Part shown: in pieces, positions 52,313-60,684 of the stretch
Numbering within the stretch: the first letter of the stretch is position 1
Layout of the letters: each line of letters begins with the position of its first letter
Source: Planctomyces sp.
GTDB lineage: Bacteria; Planctomycetota; Planctomycetia; Planctomycetales; Planctomycetaceae
DNA length: 64,000 nucleotides
NCBI GenBank assembly: GCA_016795105.1
Contig: JAEUIH010000030.1
Location: forward strand, 1-64,000
Reading direction: 5' to 3'
Made by a program: the position numbers and the translations under genes
The notes under the pieces: model-generated
Databases searched by the model: none
What the model saw: the letters and a program-made list of their open reading frames with translations, nothing else
Told to the model about the DNA's origin: nothing

Positions 52313-53851
52313 TCAGGAGAAGTCAGAAGGGTTGCCAAACAATCCACCACGAGATGCACCGCGATCAGTACCTCCGCGAAGGTTCTGGTTACGTGCTTTT
52401 CGAGCTTCCTGCGACGCTTCCGTCTCAGGCTCTTCAGGTGGTTTTTCAGGTTTTGCGGTTTCAGGTTTCTTCTCAAGTGCCTTCAGCGACAGGGAGACTC
52501 GCTTTCGTTTTGTATCGATATCCTGAACCTGAAAGTCGCGACTCTCGCCGACAGTCAAAATTTCGCCAACGCTTCCGACACGTCTCCAGGCCAGCTCGCT
52601 GATGTGAACCATTCCTTCGAGACCAGGTTCGAGTTCGACAAAGGCACCGAACTCTGTGATGCGAGTAACTTTTCCGTTCACTGTTCGACCAGTTGCATAT
52701 CGTTCGGGTGCCGTCGCCCACGGGTTTTGGGCGAGCTGCTTCATGCCAAGGCTGATTCGCTTCTTCTCTGTATCGAGCTTCAGAATCTTCACGTCAACCG
52801 TCTGACCCTCTTTCAGAGCTTCATTCGGATGGTTGATCCTTGACCAGCTGATTTCACCAATATGCAGAAACCCGTCAACCGGTCCGATGTTGACAAACGC
52901 ACCATAATCTTTGATGGTTTTCACGGTTCCGGAATACTCCTGACCGACCTCGGCCTGACTCCAGAATGTACCTTCCCCTTCTTCACGCTCTGCCTGCAGA
53001 AGCGCTCTGCGGCTGACAACGAGGTTGCGTTTCTTCGGATTGACTTCTGTGATCTGCACGGTCAGTTTTTGATTCAGGTATCCTTCGAGGTTTCCAGCAA
53101 AGCCCAGCTCTACCTGGCTGGCCGGCAGGAAGCCTCGTAGCCCGCTCACAGTGACCTGCAGACCACCTTTATTGACGGCAGACACCATGCAGTCAACAAC
53201 CTGACCCACGGCAAGACTCTCCCAATTACCACCTGCACGATGGCGACCGCGTGGCAATCGTGCGCGAATGAGTCCATCGGCATCGATTTCGTCAATGATC
53301 ACTTCCAGCGTCGCACCAACAGCGGGCTGCTTGTCTTCTGCAAACTGCTTCAGCGATACCACGACGTTATGTCGAAGTCCCGCCTCAATGAAGACATCAT
53401 CTCCATGCACCTGCTGAACGACACCCTTCACCTTTGTACCCGGACCAACAGTCGTCTCTTCCGGAGCAGCGTCGGGAGCTGTCTGAGCAATGGGCACCGC
53501 AACCGGAGCCACTACGCCGCCCATTGCCGACTGAATCTCGGCTTCAATCGATGCGTCAAGCTCAAGATCATCGGCCCGCGGGATTTCAACACGACCACCG
53601 CGAGACGTTGGTGCTGGTTGAGCAGTTCCCGACTTTGCTTCTTCATTTGCCTGAACACTGGATGCCAGCATTCGCTCACGAACTGCTGCCGCAGAAGACT
53701 CATCAGCTTCGCTCTGAGGTTCTGAAACAGGTGATTCCGGAATGATCTCAGCCACCGGAGGTGCAGGTACTGCGACAGGTGTATCTGCCGAAGACTGTTG
53801 GGCTGAGGTGACCGGATCAGAATTACCAGGCTGCTGCGGATCAGTGGTCAT
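52313..53851 (-). CDS. rpsA: S1 RNA-binding domain protein (ribosomal protein S1-like)
   Basis: 512 residues from ATG 53851 (MTTDPQQ). The first ~130 residues are Ala/Pro/Glu-rich and disordered. Four S1 (OB-fold) domains start near 135, 213, 299 and 386: GTKVKGVVQQVHG, GQVVDCMVSAVNKGGLQV, GQEYSGTVKTIKDYGAFVNI and GRTVNGKVTRITEFGAFVEL. The third and fourth are closest to consensus (KILKLDTEKKRISLGMKQL). A four-domain S1 fits many non-proteobacteria, where it assists mRNA binding to the 30S subunit. The tail (about 470-512) is charged, RG-containing. Operon with the pseudokinase. Confidence 0.87.
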   Translation of the reverse strand: MTTDPQQPGNSDPVTSAQQSSADTPVAVPAPPVAEIIPESPVSEPQSEADESSAAAVRERMLASSVQANEEAKSGTAQPAPTSRGGRVEIPRADDLELDASIEAEIQSAMGGVVAPVAVPIAQTAPDAAPEETTVGPGTKVKGVVQQVHGDDVFIEAGLRHNVVVSLKQFAEDKQPAVGATLEVIIDEIDADGLIRARLPRGRHRAGGNWESLAVGQVVDCMVSAVNKGGLQVTVSGLRGFLPASQVELGFAGNLEGYLNQKLTVQITEVNPKKRNLVVSRRALLQAEREEGEGTFWSQAEVGQEYSGTVKTIKDYGAFVNIGPVDGFLHIGEISWSRINHPNEALKEGQTVDVKILKLDTEKKRISLGMKQLAQNPWATAPERYATGRTVNGKVTRITEFGAFVELEPGLEGMVHISELAWRRVGSVGEILTVGESRDFQVQDIDTKRKRVSLSLKALEKKPETAKPEKPPEEPETEASQEARKARNQNLRGGTDRGASRGGLFGNPSDFS

Positions 53852-54159
53852 GAAGTCACGTCCTGTCAGAACCATTCAGGGAAATCGTTACACCCGGGTG
53901 AGGCCGTCTGACTGGAGCCGAACGCCGAGTCGTCTTGAATTACATCAGATTTACTTTCGGGAGGATACCGAATCAAAAATCAATTCGCCAACCGATCTGA
54001 TACCTGTCCTTGCCAGGTTTTTTGGCAATTACGCCTCGATTCCGACGTAGTTACCGACTGAACAAGCGGCGTTTTACCCGGTGCCCCGCCCCATAACCTC
54101 CCGAATGAGCCTCCTCCGACACCTCCCTGACTGCTTCTACCCGACCTGATCCACCTGCA
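53852..54159. other. 308-bp intergenic region upstream of the S1 gene
   Basis: Holds the leader of the minus-strand S1 gene and the 3' flank of the next minus-strand gene. No gene, REP repeat or strong hairpin was seen. A short AT-rich stretch near 53936-53985 is the only place that looks promoter-like. Confidence 0.5.
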
Positions 54160-54942
54160 TTATGGCGGACTGATTTCGTCGTATACTCGCACCTGCTCGC
54201 CATGTTTACCCAGAGTCGCATAGATCGTCAGGAGGAACCATCCCGGACGCTTGGTCCGAAATCTCTCGCGGACCTCGGGCAGAAATTCCGGAATGTCGAG
54301 CAATTGACGAGCATCCCCATTTGTACCATCAGACGGATAGGTCCCTAGATTGATGAACTTCACCGACCGGTTTTCGTCTGTTGCGCCAATGAGCAGCTTA
54401 TAGCCGCCTACAATGTTGGGCGCTGCACCCCCTGGGTTCTTTCTACTGTGGGCCGATTCGACAGGTTCCCGATGAGGCTCCTCGAAATTCACACAATAAC
54501 CGGGAATCGCCTCGCAGACCTGCTCCGGTGTCAACTCGCAGGCAATCAGTGAATCGTCCGAACACGAGGCATCATCCGCCGAGATCGGGCGTTTATTATT
54601 GAGGGGGCGAGTATCTCTCGAGGCAAGTTCGACGGTCCTCAGCATTGCCGACTGGACCACAAACATGAAGGGCGGGGCGAAGAAGTACAGCGTGTCTTTG
54701 CCATAGCGTTTCAGTCGAGTCTGATATTTTCTTGAGGTGGGCTCGGTTCGTTTTGCCTTCGAAAACCAGACTTTCAGTTCCTGATCGAAATCACTCGGAA
54801 CGGGTTTACCCGGAAACGCATGCTGCCATCGTTCACGGAACCGACCTCGAGCATGTCCACTGACTTCCAGCTGAACGGGTTCGCCCTTTCGATTGATGTA
54901 GGTCAGACGAACTGCCAAATTCCTTTGCGATCCAATCCGCAT
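54160..54942 (-). CDS. Unrecognised 260-residue protein
   Basis: 260 residues from ATG 54942. N-terminal part is beta-rich and basic (LAVRLTYINRKGEPVQLEVSG, GRFRERWQHAF), the centre has a short acidic Cys-containing stretch (ADDASCSDDSL, CELTPEQVCEAIPGYC) and the C terminus is again folded (GGYKLLIGATDENRSVKFIN, GWFLLTIYATLGKHGEQVRV). No signal peptide, membrane segment or known motif. It stands alone, divergent from the pilin-like gene. I cannot assign a function; the lack of partners and of a clear family would fit an acquired or lineage-specific gene. Confidence 0.65.
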   Translation of the reverse strand: MRIGSQRNLAVRLTYINRKGEPVQLEVSGHARGRFRERWQHAFPGKPVPSDFDQELKVWFSKAKRTEPTSRKYQTRLKRYGKDTLYFFAPPFMFVVQSAMLRTVELASRDTRPLNNKRPISADDASCSDDSLIACELTPEQVCEAIPGYCVNFEEPHREPVESAHSRKNPGGAAPNIVGGYKLLIGATDENRSVKFINLGTYPSDGTNGDARQLLDIPEFLPEVRERFRTKRPGWFLLTIYATLGKHGEQVRVYDEISPP

Positions 54943-55205
54943 GACTGATCACCTCCGTGATGCCCTCGTAGCGCCAACTGTCAGCGTGCCTTTGACACAC
55001 CTGACCGCAGAACCGTCATCATGCAAAAAATCGAGTGCAAAAACAATCCTGCAATTGTCGGCAGGACCCGCAGAGTCGTCAAAGTGGCGTTTATGGAATG
55101 AAACAAATGATGCCAAATTTCAACATTTCTCCGCCGCGCCTGTGGCGTGAGGTAGAGTTGCCCACGAAGACGAAATCGAGATCGGAAATACTGGAGTTGA
55201 GTTCG

Positions 55206-55478
55206 ATGTTCAAACTGCTCAAAAAACTGATTCTGGATCAGCAGGGCATGATTTTGTCATCCGAAGTCGTTCTCGTTGGAACCATTCTTGTGCTGGGTTC
55301 CATTGTAGGACTGACTGCGGTTTCACACGCCGTTACCGGTGAACTCAATGATGTTGCAAACGCATGGCGAGCAAATTCCAGCTATGCAAGTGCATCCGAT
55401 GGGCAGAATGGGACGAGTGACACGGACTACTACACTGTTGCTGACAGTGCGGGTGTGCCGGAAGTTGCCGGATACTAA
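55206..55478 (+). CDS. Small single-helix surface protein, pilin-like
   Basis: 90 residues from ATG 55206 with GGAG 9 nt upstream. A basic start (KLLKKLILDQQG) leads into a hydrophobic helix (SSEVVLVGTILVLGSIVGL, about 18-36) and then a polar Ser/Asn/Asp-rich tail. The layout recalls Flp/type IVb pilins, in which Glu at position 5 of the helix (here SSE) is conserved. Planctomycetes often have several such genes. No pilus assembly genes are nearby. A clear factor-independent terminator follows. Confidence 0.65.
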   Translation: MFKLLKKLILDQQGMILSSEVVLVGTILVLGSIVGLTAVSHAVTGELNDVANAWRANSSYASASDGQNGTSDTDYYTVADSAGVPEVAGY

Positions 55479-55551
55479 TCCGGTGAACCGGAACGAGGCA
55501 ATCAAGGAACGATCTGCTTCGGATTCTCCAAATGGACGTGGAAAAACACGC

Positions 55552-55586
55552 AAAACCGCCTGCTGAATTTCAGCAGGCGGTTTTTT
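55552..55586 (+). terminator. Rho-independent terminator
   Basis: CCGCCTGCTG (55556-55565), loop AATTT, CAGCAGGCGG (55571-55580), then TTTTTT (55581-55586); the four A residues before the stem can extend it. Perfect 10-bp GC-rich stem plus U tract about 75 bp after the pilin-like gene. Confidence 0.9.
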
Positions 55587-55674
55587 CATCCCCTGGAATC
55601 GCAGTTCACAGACTGGTCAGACGTCGACACCTCCCGCCATTCCTGAGACAATCCCGAAAGTTCTTAACCTTCGG

Positions 55675-56568
55675 ATGGCTCCACATTTTCTATCGACTGC
55701 CGTGACTGATTTACGAAAGAACTCAAAAACGCCGGCCTCAACGCTGAGCTCTTCCGAACCACTGTCTGGTGGTACTGAGTTGTCCGGTCTGGCTCACGAT
55801 CCAATTCGAATTCATGAACTGCATTCCGCTGAAGACGACTTCCGCCGAAGAAATCCAGTTCTCTGGGCGTCCACTCTGTATGGCCCCCCAATGGTGTCTC
55901 TCATTGGAGTCGTGCTTCTGCTGGTGCTGACCGGCCTGGAGTTCACTCAGAGGATCCTGATCTCCACTGCCTTGTCCCTATGGGTTCTCGGTCGGTTCGT
56001 GATCCTGTCGGGCTCTGACGGAGCAATTCACGAAATTGAGGGCCCGTTATCGTCAGAACATCTGTTTCTACTAATTACATGGATGGATGTCATGACTGCA
56101 TTAGTTTTGGCATTCCACATCGGCTTCCTGTTCAGGATCCCATTCGTTGGAACACGCATTCTTGCACTGGTTCGCGATGGTCATTTTATCCTCGATGCCA
56201 ACCCATGGATGAAACGCGCGACATTTATGGGGCTGGTTGCCTTTGTCATCTTCCCCCTGACAGCGACCGGGTCTGTGGGTGGCTCCATCTTTGGGCGGCT
56301 GCTCGGAATGTCACGCACAGCAACGTTCTACGGAATTGTGATTGGCAGCATCATTGGTAATGGGATCATGTATGTGTTCTCCGAGTCCCTTTCAAAATGG
56401 CTCGATAAGGATCATGCGGTGATTCGCTACGGAGGTTTTGTTCTCATCGCTCTGATCACAATTATTCTCGAACAGAGGTATCGCCAACTCAAGGCTCGAT
56501 ACGAAGGAAGCAAAGACACCTCGGCGGAGTCTCCTTCCGCAGACGAATCGCCGACACAGCACCGTTAG
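55675..56568 (+). CDS. Small multidrug export-like membrane protein
   Basis: 297 residues with about 60 cytoplasmic, polar N-terminal residues. Six to seven hydrophobic segments follow (PMVSLIGVVLLLVLTGLEF, ILISTALSLWVLGRFVIL, LFLLITWMDVMTALVLAF, FMGLVAFVIFPLTATGSVGG, FYGIVIGSIIGNGIMYVF, GGFVLIALITIILEQRY). The central FPLTATGSVGGSIFGRLLGM matches the signature loop of the putative small multi-drug export family (PF06695-like). Real substrates of this family are not known. The aldose epimerase gene starts about 13 bp downstream, so a shared transcript is likely. Confidence 0.75.
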   Translation: MAPHFLSTAVTDLRKNSKTPASTLSSSEPLSGGTELSGLAHDPIRIHELHSAEDDFRRRNPVLWASTLYGPPMVSLIGVVLLLVLTGLEFTQRILISTALSLWVLGRFVILSGSDGAIHEIEGPLSSEHLFLLITWMDVMTALVLAFHIGFLFRIPFVGTRILALVRDGHFILDANPWMKRATFMGLVAFVIFPLTATGSVGGSIFGRLLGMSRTATFYGIVIGSIIGNGIMYVFSESLSKWLDKDHAVIRYGGFVLIALITIILEQRYRQLKARYEGSKDTSAESPSADESPTQHR

Positions 56569-56581
56569 ACGGAGAATGGCT

Positions 56582-57550
56582 ATGCACGTCGTTGAGATTC
56601 ACGAACAGCTTTCAGGTTCAACTGCAAAGATTTCTCTTGATCAGGGATTTAACTGCTTCGAATTCAAAGCAGTTCTTCCCACAAAAGAGGTCGTCTCAGT
56701 ACTCGAAGCACCCGCCGACTTCGCGTCCGGAAACTATCATCCGGCACATTACGGGATTCCCATTTTGTTTCCCTTCCCAAACCGTATTCAGGGAGGCCGC
56801 TATTTATGGAACGGCACCGAATATGCAATCCCGTCACAGACGGCAGTGACCGATGATCTCGGCAATGCCATTCACGGGTTCTGCTTCGATCGTCCCTGGA
56901 GAATGACTCAACAGTCGTGGGACACAGTCACGGCCGAATTTCAACTCAGTCGCGATGCGGCGGATCGAGCTCCGTACTGGCCATCCGACGCAAAGATCGT
57001 GATTCAATACGCTCTGCGTAACTCCAGCCTTCGGGCCGATGTCACGATTTCTAATTGTGGCAGTCAGTCTTTACCGTGGGGCTTCGGCACACATCCTTAT
57101 TTTCATGTTCCCGCAGGCCCTCAAAGTTCACCTGGTGACTGCACGATCTACGCGCCCGTTCGACAACGATGGGAACTTGAGAAATTTGTCCCGACGGGCC
57201 GGCTCATCCCAACTCAGCCGGAAGCAAGTCTGATTGAGTCACCCTACTTTGATACACTCAAGGTCGATGATGTGTTCACTGACCTTGAGACCCAAAAAGG
57301 GATTTCCGTCTGCCGTATCATCGACGAAAAAGCGGGCGTTCAGATTGAACAATACTGTTCCGCCGGATTTCGGGAAGTTGTTGCATTCACTCCCCCGTGG
57401 AGCAGTTCTGTCTGCCTCGAACCTTACACCTGTGTTACCGATGCAATCAACCTTTATGCCCGCGGTATCGATGGTGGCCTGAAGGTTCTCGAACCCGGTC
57501 AGTCCTGGCAGGGCTGGATCGAAATCGAAGTCTCGCATGTCGTCTGCTGA
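56582..57550 (+). CDS. Aldose 1-epimerase family protein
   Basis: 322 residues from ATG 56582, placed 7 nt after GGAG; the ATG at 56576 is too close to it. Galactose mutarotase-like beta-sandwich with the expected residues: NRIQGGRYLWNG (67-78), H98 in AIHGF, a second His in GFGTHPYFHVP near 170, and the catalytic Glu in VCLEPYTCVTDA near 280. The enzyme interconverts alpha and beta anomers of sugars or sugar phosphates in the cytoplasm. Not part of a sugar operon here, so the exact substrate is open. Confidence 0.87.
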   Translation: MHVVEIHEQLSGSTAKISLDQGFNCFEFKAVLPTKEVVSVLEAPADFASGNYHPAHYGIPILFPFPNRIQGGRYLWNGTEYAIPSQTAVTDDLGNAIHGFCFDRPWRMTQQSWDTVTAEFQLSRDAADRAPYWPSDAKIVIQYALRNSSLRADVTISNCGSQSLPWGFGTHPYFHVPAGPQSSPGDCTIYAPVRQRWELEKFVPTGRLIPTQPEASLIESPYFDTLKVDDVFTDLETQKGISVCRIIDEKAGVQIEQYCSAGFREVVAFTPPWSSSVCLEPYTCVTDAINLYARGIDGGLKVLEPGQSWQGWIEIEVSHVVC

Positions 57551-57679
57551 TCGTTGGCCATGCTTCCGCTGAGAAGTCTTCTGTAGACAATTGGGTCTGC
57601 AATCGGCGCTTGAACACCTCAGAAATCCGCGAAGAAACCAGCAAATGGAAGCCGAATATCACTGATTGCACAGGGCTGC

Positions 57680-57738
57680 TTGAATCACTGCATCCCGCGT
57701 CTATACTCACCGACTACCTGCCGGACTGTTGGTCCGGC
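57680..57738 (+). promoter_or_regulatory. Candidate sigma-70 promoter and leader hairpin of the peroxiredoxin gene
   Basis: TTGAAT (57680-57685), 16 nt, TATACT (57702-57707): good match to the housekeeping consensus. Transcription would begin near 57714, and the leader starts with a perfect hairpin GCCGGAC-TGTTG-GTCCGGC (57720-57738) before the ribosome site AAGGGG and ATG at 57783. Confidence 0.5.
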
Positions 57739-57782
57739 GTTCACTCGAATTGATTTGTTAATGAAGGTTGAAGGGGATCACA

Positions 57783-58331
57783 ATGAGCGTTCGGATTGGA
57801 CAGCCTGCTCCCGGGCTTGATTTGGCATTGCAGGCGTACGACCGTACCAAAGATGGCACAGACAATCAGTTCCGTGACCTTAAACTTGCCGATCTCAAAG
57901 GCAAATGGGTGTGCCTGTTCTTTTATCCACTGGACTTTACGTTTGTCTGCCCGACGGAACTGGTCGCGTTTAACAAAGCCCTTGGCGAATTCGGCGATCG
58001 AGACACCGTTGTTCTGACGGCCAGCACCGACAGCGTCTTCTCTCACAAAGGATGGTGCGATTCCAACAAAGACCTCGCAGGCCTTAAGTATCTGATGATC
58101 GGCGACACCAACCAAAGACTGTCGGCCGCTTACGATGTATTAGACGGCGGAAAGGGTATCGCTTACCGCGGAGTTTATCTCATTGATCCAAACGGCATCC
58201 TGCGATGGCTCGCTGTCCATGACCTCGGCGTCGGACGAAATGTTGACGAAGTCCTGCGAGTTCTGGATGCTCTCCAGACAGATAAGCTTTGCCCATGCAA
58301 CTGGAAGAAGGGCGAAGAAACACTCAACTAA
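57783..58331 (+). CDS. 2-Cys peroxiredoxin (AhpC/Prx1 type)
   Basis: 182 residues from ATG 57783 (AAGGGG 7 nt upstream). Peroxidatic cysteine C56 in DFTFVCPTEL and resolving Cys in DKLCPCNW (C170, C172). KWVCLFFYPLDFTFVCPTEL is the classic Prx1 block, and the arginine in the LRWLAVHDLGVGRN region is present. Reduces hydrogen peroxide and organic peroxides; the extra Cys next to the resolving one (CPC) is a small oddity. It appears monocistronic, with its own promoter and terminator. Confidence 0.93.
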   Translation: MSVRIGQPAPGLDLALQAYDRTKDGTDNQFRDLKLADLKGKWVCLFFYPLDFTFVCPTELVAFNKALGEFGDRDTVVLTASTDSVFSHKGWCDSNKDLAGLKYLMIGDTNQRLSAAYDVLDGGKGIAYRGVYLIDPNGILRWLAVHDLGVGRNVDEVLRVLDALQTDKLCPCNWKKGEETLN

Positions 58332-58362
58332 ATGTGTTTGCTTCGATCCTCGCCGTTCTTCA

Positions 58363-58396
58363 GAAACGAGTTCCCTCCACGGAACTCGTTTCTTTA
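58363..58396 (+). terminator. Rho-independent terminator of the peroxiredoxin gene
   Basis: GAAACGAGTTCC (58363-58374), loop CTCCAC, GGAACTCGTTTC (58381-58392), TTTA: a perfect 12-bp stem, 32 bp after the stop. It lies just before the REPIN copy that starts at 58400. Confidence 0.85.
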
Positions 58397-58399
58397 TAA

Positions 58400-58492
58400 G
58401 TAGCCTGGGCATTCCTGCCCGAGCACATCCCCCCCGCACTGCTGCAGCGATCGACACAGCACTGGACAGGCAGGAATGCCCATCCTACTTAG
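58400..58492. repeat. REPIN-like element, 93 bp
   Basis: Starts GTAGCCTGGGCATTCCTGCC and ends GGAATGCCCATCCTACTTAG, with a 45-bp interior unlike the other copies except for CAGCAC. It separates the convergent peroxiredoxin and queD-like genes, and the TAG stop of the latter (58485-58487) is part of its terminus. Confidence 0.88.
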
Positions 58493-58964
58493 TGGGTTCG
58501 ACCATGGCGGGGCTGTGGACGGACGCGAAATAGCGATTGTCGCGGATCCAGTCCTCACGCGAATAGGAAATCACCGATGTGTCGGTTTCACGCACTTCCA
58601 GATGACTCAGGCGAAACCCCATTTCAGTAATCTCCGTGAACATCATCCAGGCGAGATTCTCCACGCTGGTGGGGCCGTTAAAGAGTTTCAGCTTGAACTT
58701 TTCACCAGTTCTGCGGCAATGGTCAAGCAGTGATTCATACAGCGGATCATGAATATTGATCAGCATACCGTGGTCGTAAAACTCCTTTAGCCACGGATCA
58801 ACCTTCTCGTCGAACTCGCCAAACAGCGTGCTGATATCGCCCGCACGTTCCACCTCAAAGAAACAACGAACACCGTAGCGATGCCCGTGCAGATTACTGC
58901 ACTTGTCCCGCAAGGTTTCGTTTCGGTGAGCCGCGTAAAACTTGTAGTCCTTCTGAATGATCAT
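58485..58964 (-). CDS. queD: 6-carboxytetrahydropterin synthase-like (QueD/PTPS family)
   Basis: 159 residues from ATG 58964 (AGAGG upstream); a GTG at 58982 is possible. Zinc ligands H13 (AAHRN), H26 and H28 (NLHGHRY) and the catalytic C22 form the CxxxHGH motif of QueD enzymes, which make 6-carboxytetrahydropterin for queuosine/7-deazaguanine synthesis. NGPTSVENLAWMMF carries the expected substrate-binding Glu region. About 40 residues longer than typical QueD because of an insert around 45-85. No other queuosine genes are nearby, so a different pterin role is possible. Confidence 0.8.
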   Translation of the reverse strand: MIIQKDYKFYAAHRNETLRDKCSNLHGHRYGVRCFFEVERAGDISTLFGEFDEKVDPWLKEFYDHGMLINIHDPLYESLLDHCRRTGEKFKLKLFNGPTSVENLAWMMFTEITEMGFRLSHLEVRETDTSVISYSREDWIRDNRYFASVHSPAMVEPTK

Positions 58965-59105
58965 CTCATCAAGCCTCTGCACTCTCGTTCAAAAGCCTCA
59001 GCGGATTACCCCGCCCAGGTTCATTTGCGTATGGTATTCCTTCCCGGGCCTGCGGAACAGCTTTCGAACTCATTTTCGTCCAGCAATCCGATTTTCACCG
59101 TCGAT

Positions 59106-60566
59106 TTACGTGAGTTGTTCCAGAAACTGCTCCGCCGTGCGCAGGTGAGCGGTCAGTTTTTCACCCATTCGGTCACACTGAGAGACCATCATGGCCATCC
59201 GAGGATTCGAAGCAAAAAACTCGCGATGTCGATGGATGAACCTCCAGTAGAGACCATCCCACACCGAACACCAGTGCCCCCTGCGAAAGTTGCTCATTTT
59301 CAGGACGTAGGCGGAACCACTGATATAAGGTTTGGTCGTCATTAATCCCCCGTCTGCATGTTGGCTCATTCCATAGACGTTGGGCACCATGACCCAATCG
59401 TAGGCATCCACGAAGTGTTCCATGAACCACTGATACACGTCATCCGGGCTGATATCGCACAACATCATAAAATTCCCCAGCACCATCAATCGCTCAATGT
59501 GGTGGCAATATCCATGTTGGAGGACCCTTTGAACTACAGTATCGAGAGGATCAATTCCCGTAGTCCCCGTGTAGAACGACTGAGGGATTGGTCGTTTGTG
59601 GTTCCAGAAGTTTGAGTTTCGTTGCGATGTGCCAAACCGGCGGTAAATCCCTCTGATGAATTCCCGCCAGCCGATCACCTGCCGAATGAATCCTTCCAGC
59701 GATTTCAATGGTACGCGATCTCGATAGTTCATAGCTGCCGCTACAATCTGTTCGGGAGAAATCAGTCCGATGTTGAGCGATGGCGTCAGGACAGAATGAA
59801 ACAGGAAAACTTCCGTGGTATGGATCGCATCTTCGTATTCTCCAAACGAATGAAAACGCTGATCCAGAAACTCGTGGTACATTGACATCGCCTGATCATG
59901 ATCTATCGCATACCGGAAGTCCTCGGCAGAGCCAATCAGCGGATTCACGTCTTTCTGAATGGACTTCGTCACCTCTGAGATCAATCGCCCGTGTTTCACG
60001 CCAATCGTCTCGGGAATCGCCAGTGACTTTGGCAATTTGCTCCGATTGTCGGGATCAAAGCTCCATTGCCCGCCGGTTGGTTTTCCATCCTGTTCCAGCA
60101 GCAGGTTCAGGCGTTTTCGTTGCCCCACATAGAAGTCTGTGAAGAACAGCTTCTTCTTCCGTCCGACGAATTCGCTGAACACAGAATCCGATGTGAGAAA
60201 ATGAGGATCTGGCAGCATCTCACAATGAAGCCCACACCGGTGAAGAGCGGCAACGAGTCTCTGTTCAAGCCAATTGTCATTGGGATCAACAAACTGAACT
60301 GCCTTGACACCGCGACTCTTCAGTAGGTCTGCAATCGATCCCGAGTCAGATAAGTCCCGGCACGGAACGATCTCGACAAGGACCCCCTTCTTCCGCAGAA
60401 CCTCAGCGTATTGAGTCATCGAGGCGCGATGCAAAATCAGCTTTTTTGCATGAAAGCGAAATTCAGTGAAATACAGAGGATCTTCTACAAGAAAACACCG
60501 GTCCGTTCCGACCGTTGCCGGGTGATCCGCATACAATTGATGAGGATAAATCAGAGAGGCTCTCAT
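59106..60566 (-). CDS. Cryptochrome/photolyase-related protein (DPRP family)
   Basis: 486 residues from ATG 60566; a GTG at 60620 would add 18. The N-terminal Rossmann part (IYPHQLYADHP, VDPNDNWLEQRL) and helical FAD domain (GYCHHIERLMVLGNFMMLCD, DAYDWVMVPNVYGMSQHADGG, DGLYWRFIHRHREF) match the deoxyribodipyrimidine photolyase-related group (PF04244). In the 6-4 photolyase branch with an iron-sulfur cluster, four cysteines surround this region; here only HWCSVWDGLYW remains, so a cluster seems unlikely. Predicted light-dependent DNA repair or photoreception. Confidence 0.85.
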   Translation of the reverse strand: MRASLIYPHQLYADHPATVGTDRCFLVEDPLYFTEFRFHAKKLILHRASMTQYAEVLRKKGVLVEIVPCRDLSDSGSIADLLKSRGVKAVQFVDPNDNWLEQRLVAALHRCGLHCEMLPDPHFLTSDSVFSEFVGRKKKLFFTDFYVGQRKRLNLLLEQDGKPTGGQWSFDPDNRSKLPKSLAIPETIGVKHGRLISEVTKSIQKDVNPLIGSAEDFRYAIDHDQAMSMYHEFLDQRFHSFGEYEDAIHTTEVFLFHSVLTPSLNIGLISPEQIVAAAMNYRDRVPLKSLEGFIRQVIGWREFIRGIYRRFGTSQRNSNFWNHKRPIPQSFYTGTTGIDPLDTVVQRVLQHGYCHHIERLMVLGNFMMLCDISPDDVYQWFMEHFVDAYDWVMVPNVYGMSQHADGGLMTTKPYISGSAYVLKMSNFRRGHWCSVWDGLYWRFIHRHREFFASNPRMAMMVSQCDRMGEKLTAHLRTAEQFLEQLT

Positions 60567-60684
60567 TTGGCGAATTGCCTGAAATCGGGGGTCTGTCACG
60601 CTACAATCCGGAACCGCCACAGTACGATTCCGCCCGGAAAACTTAGTGTCTTCAGCGATCTGCCTATTGTAGGCCAGAGTGTTT

